Source: Bradyrhizobium sp. CSS354 (GTDB lineage Bacteria; Pseudomonadota; Alphaproteobacteria; Rhizobiales; Xanthobacteraceae). Taken from it: 64,000 bases of DNA. The stretch is taken from positions 310,001 to 374,000 of the forward strand of contig NZ_JAACFU010000004.1 of NCBI RefSeq assembly GCF_029051725.1, read 5' to 3'. Below the pieces are notes generated by a model that had not been told where the DNA came from, did no database searches, and saw only the letters and a program-made list of their open reading frames with translations. Made by a program: the position numbers and the translations under genes. This document shows positions 15,265 to 24,377 of the stretch, piece by piece (position 1 is the first letter of the stretch; each line of letters begins with the position of its first letter).

Positions 15265-17050
15265 TCTGCCTCGGCAGGACTTGCTTGTACTTGCCCACGC
15301 CTTGTCCCGGTCTGCCGGCGCGACGCGCAACTGCTGAAGCCAGGAGAGCCACGCCCGCAGCCAGTCCCAGCGCCGCGAGCCCCTGACTGATGACCCCGGC
15401 AGGTGGAAGCTGCTTGCGCGACAGCCAACCGCCGTCGATCGACGTGCCTTGCGGACCAGCTTCGATCATGGTGCCCTCGCTGCTCTTTGCGGGGTGCGCG
15501 CGCGACAGCAGGTAGCGGAAGGCAGCTCCCACGATGTTCTCGGTGATCTGCGGAGCCATCGCATAGGCAATCTGGCCGGCACGAGCCGGCCAGCCCACGG
15601 CGACCTCGTCTCGGGGTGCGCGAACGAGGCTCACAAACGTCTCGGCAACATCCTCCGCCTGATACAGCAGCGGACCGGGATCGAGCGTCCGGCCGGACAT
15701 GTTGGCGCCGTGGACGAAGCCGGGCGTGTCGACCATGGCCGGGAAGACGCCGCAGACGTGAATGTTGCGGTGAGCACTGAGCTCCTGACGCAGGCTCGCG
15801 GTGAAGCCCCGCAGGCCGAACTTGCTGGCCGTATAGGCCGCAGCAAAGGGCGTCGGCGCCCAGCCGCCGAGCGAGATGTTGTTGATCAGGATGCCGCGGT
15901 TCTGGCGCAGGAAGATCGGAAGCACCGCGAAAGCGCCATGCATTGTGCCGAGGAGATTGACCTCGATCGTTCGGCGATGAAGCGCGATATCCGCATCCTG
16001 GTAGGCCCCGAAAACGCCGGTACCGGCGTTGTTGATCCAGACGTCGATGCCACCGAACGCGTCGGCGGCCTCTCGGGCCAGTCGCTGCACCGCCTCGGCA
16101 TCGGTGACATCGGTCGCGATCGCCAATGCGCGGCCTCCGAGCGCCTCGCATTCCGCAGCAAGGCTCGTCAGGCCTTCAGCACGGCGTGCCGCCAGGACCA
16201 CGCTTGCGCCCTTGCCGGCGAAGGCCAGGGCCGCAGCACGCCCGATTCCGCTCGAGGCACCGGTTATGACGACGCGCGTGCCGGTCATTTGGCGCGGCTC
16301 AGATCCGGAGCCGCCCGCGGGAAGCAGCCAGTTCAGGGATCGTCGGAGGCGCTCGCCCCCATGCGTTTCGAACCAGTCGCCATGCGCGAAAATCACCCGC
16401 TCCGGAGACAGCCGAATAAGCCGCTCCGCTGCGGACCGCACGGAACGGCCGCCGAGGCGCAGCAGCAGCCGCAGATAGACCGGCGCCGTGCCGTTCGGCT
16501 TGGAAATGCCGAGGAGGTTCGCCGCGGCCTCGTTTGGCGCGCTGAGATCATTGGGATCGAGATTTTGCACGAGATCCGTCAGGATCAGTGTCCGGCTGCG
16601 CTTGTCGAACAGCTCGATCTCGGAGAACATCGGAGCGTTCACCGAGACGGCTTCGAGGTCGGCCCTCCATTCCTCAGGCGTCGTGTCTCCGAGCTCGCGG
16701 TCGATGCGGATGCGTGCTGCTCGAACTTGCCTGCGCGCCGAAAGGCCCCGCGCCGCGAAAATCGTCACCTGTGGCAGCTCCTTCTGCCAGTCGGACAGGA
16801 ACATCCAGTGCGCGATATTCGGCGCGAGCAAGTACCTTATCGTCCCAAGCCGCTCCAGCTCACCGCGGAGGGCCGGCGAATATCTCACCGGCGAATGCAG
16901 CACGAGATCGCCGTTCGACAGCCGAATGACGGTCATGCGCACCGGGAGTTTCAGACCGGCGGCGCTGATCGGGGCGTCGTCCACGACCCAGATATCGTCC
17001 GTCGCGCGCGACAGACGGGCGGTCGACAAGGTGGCGTCGGAACTTTGCAT
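15224..17050 (-). CDS. DUF4336-short-chain dehydrogenase fusion
   Basis: This 608-residue protein joins two domains usually found apart. Residues ~1-245 are a DUF4336 domain (metallo-beta-lactamase-like fold), starting DDIWVVDDAPISAAGL and containing VIFAHGDWF. After a short linker, residues ~255-500 form a classical SDR: cofactor motif TGASSGIG, NNAG, and the YTASK catalytic pair with the Ser in NNISLGGWAP. The tail (~545-608) has one hydrophobic helix (GVISQGLAALGLAAGVALLA) that may anchor it to the membrane. Substrate unknown; NADP preference is likely from the Arg-rich turn AARRAE. Its 3' end overlaps the PQQ dehydrogenase gene. Confidence 0.82.
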   Translation of the reverse strand: MQSSDATLSTARLSRATDDIWVVDDAPISAAGLKLPVRMTVIRLSNGDLVLHSPVRYSPALRGELERLGTIRYLLAPNIAHWMFLSDWQKELPQVTIFAARGLSARRQVRAARIRIDRELGDTTPEEWRADLEAVSVNAPMFSEIELFDKRSRTLILTDLVQNLDPNDLSAPNEAAANLLGISKPNGTAPVYLRLLLRLGGRSVRSAAERLIRLSPERVIFAHGDWFETHGGERLRRSLNWLLPAGGSGSEPRQMTGTRVVITGASSGIGRAAALAFAGKGASVVLAARRAEGLTSLAAECEALGGRALAIATDVTDAEAVQRLAREAADAFGGIDVWINNAGTGVFGAYQDADIALHRRTIEVNLLGTMHGAFAVLPIFLRQNRGILINNISLGGWAPTPFAAAYTASKFGLRGFTASLRQELSAHRNIHVCGVFPAMVDTPGFVHGANMSGRTLDPGPLLYQAEDVAETFVSLVRAPRDEVAVGWPARAGQIAYAMAPQITENIVGAAFRYLLSRAHPAKSSEGTMIEAGPQGTSIDGGWLSRKQLPPAGVISQGLAALGLAAGVALLASAVARRAGRPGQGVGKYKQVLPRQITAARKPARNRRV

Positions 17051-17107
17051 GAGCGTCTTCCATCACAAGGCGTTTGCTCAAGCTTCGGGAGCGACGCTCG
17101 TTCCTCG

Positions 17108-17560
17108 CTAGGAAGCCCGAGCCTGCTTGCGGGCATTGCGTCGGCGACGGCGCGCCGCGAGTCGTCCTCGGACCCTCTCCGCCGGAATGTGCCGCGAGAT
17201 TGCCGGGGCAAGCTCCGGCTCTGAGTGGCGTTGTTCGGCCGCAATAGGGGCTTGGTCCGGACGAGCTTCCATCAGATCGAGCACCGCGCGGCCCTTGGCC
17301 GTGATGCGCCACCCGCCATTTGTCCGGTCGATCAGCCCTTGCGAAAAGATGTCCAGGCCGGGCACCCGCGCGCCCAGCCGCCGGGTACGCTCCGTCCAGT
17401 CGCGACCGCTGGTCGCCAGAATGGCCATATCCCGCTTGAGATCCTCCATTGCGGCGAACCCATCCGGGTAGCTCACCAGGATCTTGAGGACCGTCACGTG
17501 GAAATTCACCCCCGCCCCCACATGACCATCGTCACATCGTCGGGATTTCAGAGAGGGCAT
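17108..17560 (-). CDS. Winged-helix-like hypothetical protein
   Basis: I start at ATG 17560 (MPSLKSRRCDDGHVG), since that block opens homologues I recall in Bradyrhizobium; the longer frame to 17674 duplicates the upstream gene region. 150 residues. The middle has a helix-turn-helix-like pattern (VTVLKILVSYPDGFAAMEDL, then DRTNGGWRITAKGRAVLDLM) seen in short winged-helix proteins; the C-terminus is very basic (RGRLAARRRRRNARKQ). A DNA-binding role is likely but target unknown. It overlaps the 64-residue gene by 29 bases. Confidence 0.65.
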   Translation of the reverse strand: MPSLKSRRCDDGHVGAGVNFHVTVLKILVSYPDGFAAMEDLKRDMAILATSGRDWTERTRRLGARVPGLDIFSQGLIDRTNGGWRITAKGRAVLDLMEARPDQAPIAAEQRHSEPELAPAISRHIPAERVRGRLAARRRRRNARKQARAS

Positions 17561-17726
17561 TGCGGGCCGCCTGTTTGAGGCGATCCGCACAGATGTCACC
17601 CCTGCTTGCAGTCTCCAGAAGCTTCGATGCGACGCGGGTCCGGGCGCCAATCTCACAGCGTGGAACACCTTCACACACCTCGTCGAGAACGGTGCGCAAC
17701 AACGCCTTGGTCGCGGTATCGATCAT
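17532..17726 (-). CDS. Small conserved rhizobial protein, 64 aa
   Basis: This short alpha-helical protein (MIDTATKALLRTVLDEVCEG at its start) is one I recognise from many Bradyrhizobium and Rhodopseudomonas genomes as a hypothetical protein. It has no signal or membrane segment. Function unknown. Position just ahead of, and overlapping, the winged-helix gene suggests co-expression. Confidence 0.7.
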   Translation of the reverse strand: MIDTATKALLRTVLDEVCEGVPRCEIGARTRVASKLLETASRGDICADRLKQAARNALSEIPTM

Positions 17727-18082
17727 GGAAAGCCCCAGCGGAAAGGTTCACGGTAGGGCAACCGCTCCGGCCTGTGATTCAACATTGTTAATGATCTGAA
17801 AATTTGCTGGCTTGGCCACCCCGTCGCCTTTGGCGGGGTCTCCGGCTGCTGGGCGATCCACGAGCGGTATGGCGCCATCAGCAGCAGCTTGGTCAGTTGG
17901 AGAGGGAAACGCTTGGTGGATGCGATCGCAAAAGCACATGGCGATGCTTCCATTCTCGGACCCCGGTCGACAGCCTTGGATGCCGAACGAAAGCGGCCAT
18001 CTCCAAGAGCCGCAGAACGAACCACTTTCCCAAAAGGAATCACGTGGCAAATGATAGAGCGACCTTTCCAACAGTGGACATG
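17727..18082. other. Intergenic stretch without a recognisable gene
   Basis: About 355 bases between the small rhizobial gene and the dispersed repeat. Open frames exist on both strands, but their translations show no domain, membrane segment or biased composition and none has a good ribosome site. I see no clear promoter or hairpin. Confidence 0.4.
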
Positions 18083-18655
18083 AGTTCTCGTTCTCGCGGC
18101 GCATTTCGCCCGAGCTTTGCCTGGTCACTCCACCCTCAAAGCCAAGAGGGCACAGGGAAGGCCGGGTGCCGGCTGGCACCCGCGGTCCGCTGCGCGAAAA
18201 GCACACGCAGGAAAACCGCACAGCAGCATACAGGTGTAGCCAATCACTCGGCCTTCCCTGCGCGATGGTTGGACGGCTTATGCCGTGCTCTCCCGGGAGC
18301 CGAGTTCCTTTTGGCCTCCCTCGCCCTCGCGAAAGTCACCGACACCGCGCCGGTTGACGCAGATGCCGCATCCGCAAGAGCTTGACCGTAGCAACGACGG
18401 CCAGGACCACACGGTTTTGCCGTACGCACGGCCCGCCATTTCGCCGCAGTTTTCCCAGCCCTGTCGACGGAGCCGGAAACTTACAGACGAGACGAAGCCT
18501 AGCAGCGCCGCTCGTCGGAACGAAGCCTTGGGCTCACGGAGAGCAATCCGCCCTGCCCTTAGCCTCTCGCACCCGAACGCTGCCGCGTCCACCGCAAGCC
18601 CGGCTCGCGAACGTGACGACACAAGATCGCCCCTCAAGAATGAGCCGGGATGAGC
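18083..18655. repeat. Dispersed non-coding repeat of Bradyrhizobium type
   Basis: The stretch contains blocks that I recognise as recurring between genes in many Bradyrhizobium and Afipia genomes. Examples are GCCGTACGCACGGCCCG near 18419, the block around GCAATCCGCCCTGCCC near 18545, and ACGCTGCCGCGTCCACCGC near 18578. Reverse translations begin MRTAKPCGPG, a phrase often mis-annotated as a hypothetical protein. Recognition is from memory and cannot be tested by this single copy. It separates the SDR gene group from ku. I report no gene here. Confidence 0.5.
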
Positions 18656-18988
18656 GACACATACGCCAATTCCGAATTTCGGTAAAGTGGAATATTTTTA
18701 TGGAGAGGGGTTGACGGGGGTGTGTTGCCCGACGGGGCTGGTGCCGCTCCCCTTAGAGCAACGGATTGGCTGATTTCCACGGAGGTCTAATGACCGAGGG
18801 ATCTGCCATGGGTTGGTCACCGCTGTATGTTCTTATTTCGTTCGTGCCGGTCAAGGCTGCCCGCCATGTATTCCGAGCGCCTGACCGGGACGTGGCATCA
18901 ATTTGCGGTGGACACCTGCGGCCGGTGTCGGAACTGTGCCGCGCCGTTCGTCTTGAGTCCAAGTCCCCGTAATGGAGTGTTGCGTAGC

Positions 18989-19915
18989 ATGGCCCCCCGC
19001 GCGAACTGGAAAGGCTTTTTGCGTCTCTCGTTGGTCACCTGTCCCGTGGCGCTCTACCCGGCTACGTCGGAGAGTGAGAAGATCTCCTTCAACCAGCTCA
19101 ACCGTCAGACCGGTCATCGGATCAAGTACGTGAAAGTCGACGCCGACACCGGGGACGAGGTGTCCAACGAGGACATCGTCAAGGGCTACCAGCTCGAGAA
19201 GGACCAGTTCATCGAGGTGACCAAGGAGGAGCTTGAGGAGATCGCGCTGGAATCCACGCGGACCATCGAGATAGACGAGTTCGTGGACAAGGCCGATATC
19301 GATCCGCGCTACCTAATCCGCCCCTACTACATCCGTCCGGACGGAAAAGTCGGCCACGACGCCTTCGCGGTCATCCGCGAGACCATCCGCGAGATGAACA
19401 AGGTTGCGATCGGGCGCGTGGTGCTCACCAACCGAGAGCACATCATTGCGCTCGAGCCGATGGACAAGGGCCTGGTCGGCACCTTGCTGCGGTATCCCTA
19501 CGAGGTCCGTAGCGAGCAAGAATACTTCGAAGAGATCCAGGACGTCAAAGTCACCAAGGACATGCTCGATCTGGCCAAGCACATCGTGAACCAGAAGGCC
19601 GGATCGTTCGAGCCGGAGAAGTTCGAGGACCACTACGAGACCGCGCTGATCGAGCTCATAAACCAGAAGCGTGCCGGCAAGCCGATCGTGCCGAAGGATC
19701 GGCCGAAAGGCGAGAACGTCGTCGATCTGATGGACGCGCTACGCAAGAGCGTCGGCGGGGCAGCAGCCAAGACCGAGGCTCCGAAAAAGCCTGCCAAGAA
19801 GACGAAGAAGGCTGCCGCGGCTCAGAAGGAGATGCTGATGCCGATCGCCGGTAAGAAGCCGGGTAAGGAAGCGGCGAAGAAGCCGACAGCAGGCGCGCGG
19901 AGGAAGTCGGCGTGA
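18989..19915 (+). CDS. ku: Bacterial Ku, non-homologous end joining
   Basis: I start at ATG 18989 (MAPRANWKGFLRLSLVTCPV), the usual beginning of alphaproteobacterial Ku; the longer frame from 18827 has no homology. 308 residues. The Ku core runs from ~6 to ~255 with blocks ISFNQLNRQTGHRIKYVKVD, DIDPRYLIRPYYI and PMDKGLVGTLLRYPYE. The Lys/Ala-rich tail (KKPAKKTKKAAAAQ) is the usual extension binding DNA. Ku rings load on double-strand ends and recruit LigD; no ligD lies in the window. In rhizobia several ku copies exist, some under stress control; no consensus EcfG site is visible here. Confidence 0.93.
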   Translation: MAPRANWKGFLRLSLVTCPVALYPATSESEKISFNQLNRQTGHRIKYVKVDADTGDEVSNEDIVKGYQLEKDQFIEVTKEELEEIALESTRTIEIDEFVDKADIDPRYLIRPYYIRPDGKVGHDAFAVIRETIREMNKVAIGRVVLTNREHIIALEPMDKGLVGTLLRYPYEVRSEQEYFEEIQDVKVTKDMLDLAKHIVNQKAGSFEPEKFEDHYETALIELINQKRAGKPIVPKDRPKGENVVDLMDALRKSVGGAAAKTEAPKKPAKKTKKAAAAQKEMLMPIAGKKPGKEAAKKPTAGARRKSA

Positions 19916-19959
19916 GTTTGTGAACATCCGGTGATGCCCGATGGCAGTTACGGACTGAC

Positions 19960-20748
19960 ATGGAAGAGGTCGCGCATGTCAGGGCTGAGCTGCGGCTCGG
20001 CACAGCGGGATGGAATGTTCCGCGAGTCTCGAAGGAAAGAGTTGGCGGGGTAGGTAACCAACTTGAACGCTACGCGCGGGTGTTGAATGCCACGGAGATC
20101 AACTCATCATTTCATAAGCCGCACCGGCGTTCGACCTATGAGAAGTGGGCGAACGCGACGCCAGATGATTTCCGCTTTTCGGTAAAGGTGCCGAAGTCTG
20201 TTACTCATTCGTCACAGCTTGCGCGGGGTGAACTCGATCGATTCATCGAAGAGAGCGCCGGACTTGGCGCGAAGCTCGGGGTTTTGCTCGTTCAGTTTGC
20301 GCCTCGCAGAATGTTCGTTGAGTCCGATGCGGAGTTCCTGTTCCGCGCACTGCAGGAAAGGACCTCGGCCGCTCTCGCTTGCGAGCCGCGTCACGTCAGC
20401 TGGTTCACGCCCGAGGTCGGCGCTTGGCTCAGGGAACGTCAGATTGGCCGCGTCGCCGCGGATCCGGCGCGGGTGCCCGATGCCGACCTGCCGGGCGGGT
20501 GGCCGTGCCTGTGCTATTTTCGACTGCATGGAGCGCCGCGCATCTACTACTCCGCGTACGACGGCGCGTTCCTTCGGACCCTGAAGCGGCGGCTCGGTGC
20601 TGCGTCTTTGTCGAGTGAGACCTGGTGCATCTTCGACAAGACCGCCGCCGGGGCAGCACTCGAGAACGCACTAGACTTGCTCGCTTTATGGGCTTTGCAG
20701 CGGCCAGTTGATATCCCTCACGTCCTCCAACTTCGTCGAAGGCTTTGA
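19960..20748 (+). CDS. DUF72 (YecE-like) protein
   Basis: The 262-residue protein has the DUF72 TIM-barrel pattern: RLGTAGWNVP at the start, LNATEINSSFHKPHR, FRFSVKVPKSVTH, GVLLVQFAP, then the C-terminal YFRLHGAPRIYYSAYD and WCIFDKTAAGAALENAL. The family is widespread; activity is unproven and a nuclease-like or sugar-isomerase-like fold has been suggested. It follows ku by 44 bases in the same direction, and the two may be co-transcribed. Confidence 0.85.
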   Translation: MEEVAHVRAELRLGTAGWNVPRVSKERVGGVGNQLERYARVLNATEINSSFHKPHRRSTYEKWANATPDDFRFSVKVPKSVTHSSQLARGELDRFIEESAGLGAKLGVLLVQFAPRRMFVESDAEFLFRALQERTSAALACEPRHVSWFTPEVGAWLRERQIGRVAADPARVPDADLPGGWPCLCYFRLHGAPRIYYSAYDGAFLRTLKRRLGAASLSSETWCIFDKTAAGAALENALDLLALWALQRPVDIPHVLQLRRRL

Positions 20749-20797
20749 GGCTCGCACGCACCCGTTGCCATCCGAGCGGCGCGACAGCGCAGGCGAC

Positions 20798-21067
20798 CTA
20801 ATCGGAACGTGGCGGGCACTCCGGGCACGTATCGCCAATCGAATGCAAAACCTCGCGCACTTGCCCGACGGCCTGATCCGGAGACAAGCCCTCGGGTGGT
20901 TCCTGCCTGGCGATATCCAATGCGTGCTCGCGCGCATGCGGGTCGGCCCGGTCCTTCGCCCAGCCGTGCTCCTCGCATTCGTGGATGGCGCCCGCCTCCT
21001 GCAGCACGCTGAGCGCCCATCCGCGCAGCGTTCGGATCGCTGGCCGCCTTTCCTTCGTCATCAGCAT
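20798..21067 (-). CDS. Small conserved hypothetical protein with Cys-rich end
   Basis: 89 residues, with CAGGAG upstream of the ATG. The pattern RTLRGWALSVLQEAGAIHEC, then EEHGWAKDRADPHAREHALDI and a C-terminus CPECPP, is one I know from several Bradyrhizobium hypothetical proteins. Helical and cytosolic, function unknown. The Cys pairs could bind metal. Convergent with the DUF72 gene. Confidence 0.65.
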   Translation of the reverse strand: MLMTKERRPAIRTLRGWALSVLQEAGAIHECEEHGWAKDRADPHAREHALDIARQEPPEGLSPDQAVGQVREVLHSIGDTCPECPPRSD

Positions 21068-22518
21068 CGAACTTGCTCCTGCCCGGAGCGAATCCTTTCG
21101 CCCGTCCTATCGTTCCGGCGGTTAGCACGCAGCAGGGATTCGTAATCGGCAGAGCTGAGGTTGGTCCCCCTGTTCCGCGGCTCTGTGCACAAGCGACTGC
21201 CGGCGCCGGCATGAGGCGCGCCCAGTGCTTCTGCAGGGTCGCGAATGGAGCCGAGAGCTCTCTCAAGGTGGCAGGCCGGACACGACGGCTCCCGAGCCTT
21301 GGATATCGCGTGTATTTTTTGGTAGCGGGAGAGCGCTACACTCGGTTTCTTCACCCTTTGTTTTCGCTGAAACTAGCCTTCGTGCGCGGCCGAGAGCGGA
21401 GGTGATGCCAGTCGCGCCCTATTCTATTTTCGAGCAAAAACGTAGCTTCTCCCAGCAGTTCCCACTCTTGTTCCCACTTGCGCGGCCAAACGAGCCTTAC
21501 ACCGGCCTGACTGTTGCGACCTTCCGACTCGACGCGGGCCCAACGCCAGATGATCGGTCGAACTCGGATACCGTTGATTGGTCTGCGGCGCCCAGCCCTT
21601 GCTTCCTCCAGCGCTTTGAGTGCGGTTACTGGCGTCCTCGTAGCCCTTCCGCCCCTGGCGACCATTCGAACGAAAAGCTCAGTAAACCCCTTCCGATACT
21701 CGAACTCCCCTCACATTCACCACGCATCGCGTCCGCTCCGATTGTTTCGATCTGCCTAAATCGGAGCCACGCCAAACCGCTGCTCGTTGTCACTCCGCAA
21801 CGGTTGCGCGCCTAGTGCGACGTTGCGACAAGAGTGGGCCAACGTTCATTTGAAAAAACGCCGTTGATTCGGAATCAACGTGCTAATACCCCTCATGATA
21901 GAGGGGAGCATGAGGTAGCAAGTTGCGAATCTGAGAATGGAAACCCCTCTTCAAGAAATGGCAATTTGCCGACATGGTTAATCAAGGGGATCAGCCTGAA
22001 TAGGTTTGGACCTTCCGTGCCTCACGCCGCGTATGAAGCCCCGCGAGACCTGCGTTCGCAACTCCTTCTAGAAATTCGTCCGCCACGACCAGCGCCGGAA
22101 TAGTGCCCGCATATCGCCCCCGCATGCAGCGATCGCGGCATCGACCTCCGCTTCAAACTCCTCTGTCAATTCCGCAGGCTATTGACGTAAGCGCTACAAT
22201 AGAACACTTCACGAACAGATAAACGTGAATCGATGCGTTGGGGATTCTGGGGATACCGATGACAACAATTCGGCCCTGCAAAGGCGGATATCTCACTCAT
22301 CGTTGATCTTAGCGAGCATAGCCTCCACGAGGGTCGACTCTTGAAAGTGCATAAAATGCCAGTCGAAGCGGTTGTGTCTCTGGATAAGTTTGATTCGGCG
22401 GTACGGACTTTGTTACAGCACTCGAACTCGCAGACATTGCTCGTGCCGTCCCCGACGGCAGTGTTGTTGATCCCTTAGGAAGTTGCTTGCGTTTCCGCAC
22501 CACACGTTTAAGTTGGTG
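21068..22518. other. Gene-poor boundary between core and accessory DNA
   Basis: About 1.45 kb before the retron. Open frames occur (for instance 21225-21815 plus, 21351-21665 minus), but none shows a domain, a ribosome site plus conserved start, or a membrane segment. The base composition becomes richer in A/T toward the right, as expected when entering transferred DNA. Two hairpins stand at 21862-21906 (separate entry). Near 22390-22520 a short frame reads FVTALELADIARAVPDG and resembles a gene fragment. No tRNA or clear att site is visible. Confidence 0.4.
21862..21906. other. Two adjacent stem-loops
   Basis: CGTTGATTC (21862-21870) pairs exactly with GAATCAACG (21872-21880) around a single G. 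Eight bases later CCCCTC (21889-21894) pairs with GAGGGG (21901-21906) around a six-base loop. They lie ~640 bases upstream of the retron RNA. They could be recombination or operator sites, the terminator of a lost gene or part of a small RNA; nothing decides between these. Confidence 0.4.
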
Positions 22519-22661
22519 GTGAGCTTACAGGCAGATTTTTTGTTGCGCTATCGCAACATCAGACCAAAGGTCAGAGGCCAATGCTTCCTGACTGCAGAAC
22601 TATGCACGCTCAATGTGGAATATGAAATCCCATGATCGCTAAGGAGTGCCTGTAAGCTCAC
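22519..22661 (+). ncRNA. Retron msr-msd RNA with 15-bp a1/a2 inverted repeat
   Basis: GTGAGCTTACAGGCA (22519-22533) and its perfect complement TGCCTGTAAGCTCAC (22647-22661) flank 113 bases, just as the a1/a2 repeats close a retron RNA. Inside are an msr-like hairpin (TGTTGCG 22541-22547 with CGCAACA 22552-22558, loop CTAT) and a small hairpin (GACC 22562-22565 with GGTC 22569-22572). The rest (about 22573-22646) would serve as the msd template. The reverse transcriptase starts 20 bases after a2. I cannot name the branching G with certainty; G22534, directly after a1, is one option. Confidence 0.85.
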
Positions 22662-22681
22662 AAATTTAGGGCGAGGGGCAT

Positions 22682-24361
22682 TTGAGCGCACTTAGTGATT
22701 TAAAAGCGGCAACAACGCTGAGCGATTTGGCAAAACTGATTGGCTATAAGCCTAGTGCACTAGCCTTCCTAATTCACCAAATTCCCGACGGATCGAAATA
22801 TTCATCTTTCACGATCCCAAAAAAGTCGGGCGGAGCGCGCCTGATCAGCGCCCCAGTGCCGAAACTGAAAACGCTTCAGCGACACCTTACATCATTCCTG
22901 ACGAAGTGTCGGAAAGAGATCGATGATGCAAACAAGCTGCGGCCCTTGTCGCATGCATTCCGTAAAGGGCAGTCAATCATCACGAATGCGACGCCGCACA
23001 TCAAACATCGATATGTGCTCAATCTAGATTTACAGGATTTCTTCCCATCGATAAACTTTGGACGAGTGCGCGGCTTCTTTATCAGCAACAAGGACTTCGC
23101 GCTGCATAAGGACGTTGCGACCGTAATCGCTCAAATCGTCTGTCATGCAAATGCACTGCCTCAGGGCGCGCCAACCTCACCAATCATTTCAGACCTTATC
23201 GCTCACATCCTTGATGTCCGATTGGTCGGTCTCGCGAAGAAATACAATTGTACATACACCCGTTACGCGGACGACCTAACATTCTCCACAAGGCTGAAGA
23301 CGTTCCCTACATCGCTCGCCGTTCAAGTCTCCCCCTCCGATTGGCAACCCGGCAAACCGCTCGCCGAAACAATCACGAGTGCCGGATTCAAGATCAACCC
23401 TGCCAAAACACGGATCCGGCTGCGTGGCAGCCGCCAAACCGTCACGGGCCTAACCGTGAATCAGAAGGTAAACATTCAAGCGGACTATTATCGCCGCGTC
23501 CGATCAATGTGCTACGAACTATTCAAAACGGGCATCTACTTCAATCAAGGAGCCGCACCTAGCGCGGCGTTGCCGGCCCTTGAAGGGCAATTGAATCACT
23601 GCTTTCGAGTCAAGCACGCGGTTGCATTGGCCAGAAACGAAATCACCATAAACGACAAACGAGATCGTGGTGTTCGCAAACTCTATAAGAGACTGTTATT
23701 CTACAAGCACTTCGTCCAGCTCAAGAAGCCTCTCATCATTTGCGAGGGGAAAACGGACATCACATATCTGAAATTGGCGGTGCGCAGCTTGGCGACCACG
23801 TTCCCGTCACTCATCACAACGACAGGGTCTATCCAGACACGCAAAGTCAGCTTTTTCAACCACACTCGAATAGCGGACAGCGTTCTAAAACTGGGCGGCG
23901 GATCGGGGGGCATGCAGCTCCTCATCAAAGACTACGCAGCCGCACTAAAATATTTCAGGAACAGGCCGCTTGCGCATCCAGTTATATTGTTAATCGACAA
24001 TGATGATGGCGCTGACGAAATCTTTGCAGCCATCCACACCACCGTCAAACTGAAAGTGTCTCGAACGTCCACAGCAGATTTCTATCACATCTGTCACAAT
24101 CTTTATTTGGTGAAAACACCAGAAGCAGGGCTTCACGGCACGTCTCGTATAGAAGACCTATTCACGGCACCTGTACTTAAGACGGTCGTAGATGGAAAGA
24201 CGTTCAATCCCGGCAAGAGCCTCGATCCTATCAACGAGTACGGCAAGGTCGTTTTTGCAGAAAAGGTTGTTCGACCCAATGCAAATAAGCTGGATTGGGC
24301 GGCCTTTCAAAAGCTCCTAGGCCGAGTCGACGCCGTTACGAAGCATTACAGGCCGCCGTAG
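22682..24361 (+). CDS. Retron reverse transcriptase fused to a TOPRIM domain
   Basis: A TTG start follows GAGGGG. Residues ~40-300 are a retron RT: LDLQDFF with Asp116, LPQGAPTSP (159-167), catalytic YADD (195-198) and the retron-specific VTGL (254-257). Residues ~345-480 are a TOPRIM domain with LIICEGKTD (Glu355) and LLIDNDD (Asp439, Asp441). The RT copies the msd part of the adjacent RNA into DNA that stays linked to the RNA. The fused TOPRIM is the presumed toxic nuclease, as in retron Ec67 (Eco2), which is a single-protein anti-phage retron. 559 residues. The Shedu gene begins 16 bases later, suggesting one transcript. Confidence 0.88.
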   Translation: MSALSDLKAATTLSDLAKLIGYKPSALAFLIHQIPDGSKYSSFTIPKKSGGARLISAPVPKLKTLQRHLTSFLTKCRKEIDDANKLRPLSHAFRKGQSIITNATPHIKHRYVLNLDLQDFFPSINFGRVRGFFISNKDFALHKDVATVIAQIVCHANALPQGAPTSPIISDLIAHILDVRLVGLAKKYNCTYTRYADDLTFSTRLKTFPTSLAVQVSPSDWQPGKPLAETITSAGFKINPAKTRIRLRGSRQTVTGLTVNQKVNIQADYYRRVRSMCYELFKTGIYFNQGAAPSAALPALEGQLNHCFRVKHAVALARNEITINDKRDRGVRKLYKRLLFYKHFVQLKKPLIICEGKTDITYLKLAVRSLATTFPSLITTTGSIQTRKVSFFNHTRIADSVLKLGGGSGGMQLLIKDYAAALKYFRNRPLAHPVILLIDNDDGADEIFAAIHTTVKLKVSRTSTADFYHICHNLYLVKTPEAGLHGTSRIEDLFTAPVLKTVVDGKTFNPGKSLDPINEYGKVVFAEKVVRPNANKLDWAAFQKLLGRVDAVTKHYRPP

Positions 24362-24377
24362 AAACCATGAGATTGCC

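Noticed and set aside
12883..15330. Long minus-strand frames of about 400 codons
   Set aside because: Antisense to the membrane PQQ dehydrogenase, without any recognisable domain.
15449..17224. 591-codon open frame on the plus strand
   Set aside because: It is the antisense shadow of the DUF4336-SDR fusion; no ribosome site, no domain, Arg/Gly/Ala-rich composition typical of high-GC antisense frames.
17748..18221. Open frames on both strands before ku
   Set aside because: No homology or ribosome site; the right part belongs to a dispersed non-coding repeat.
21225..21815. 196-codon plus frame and 104-codon minus frame near the retron
   Set aside because: Neither has a plausible start context or domain; the translations are low-quality mixtures. 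I left the region as gene-poor.
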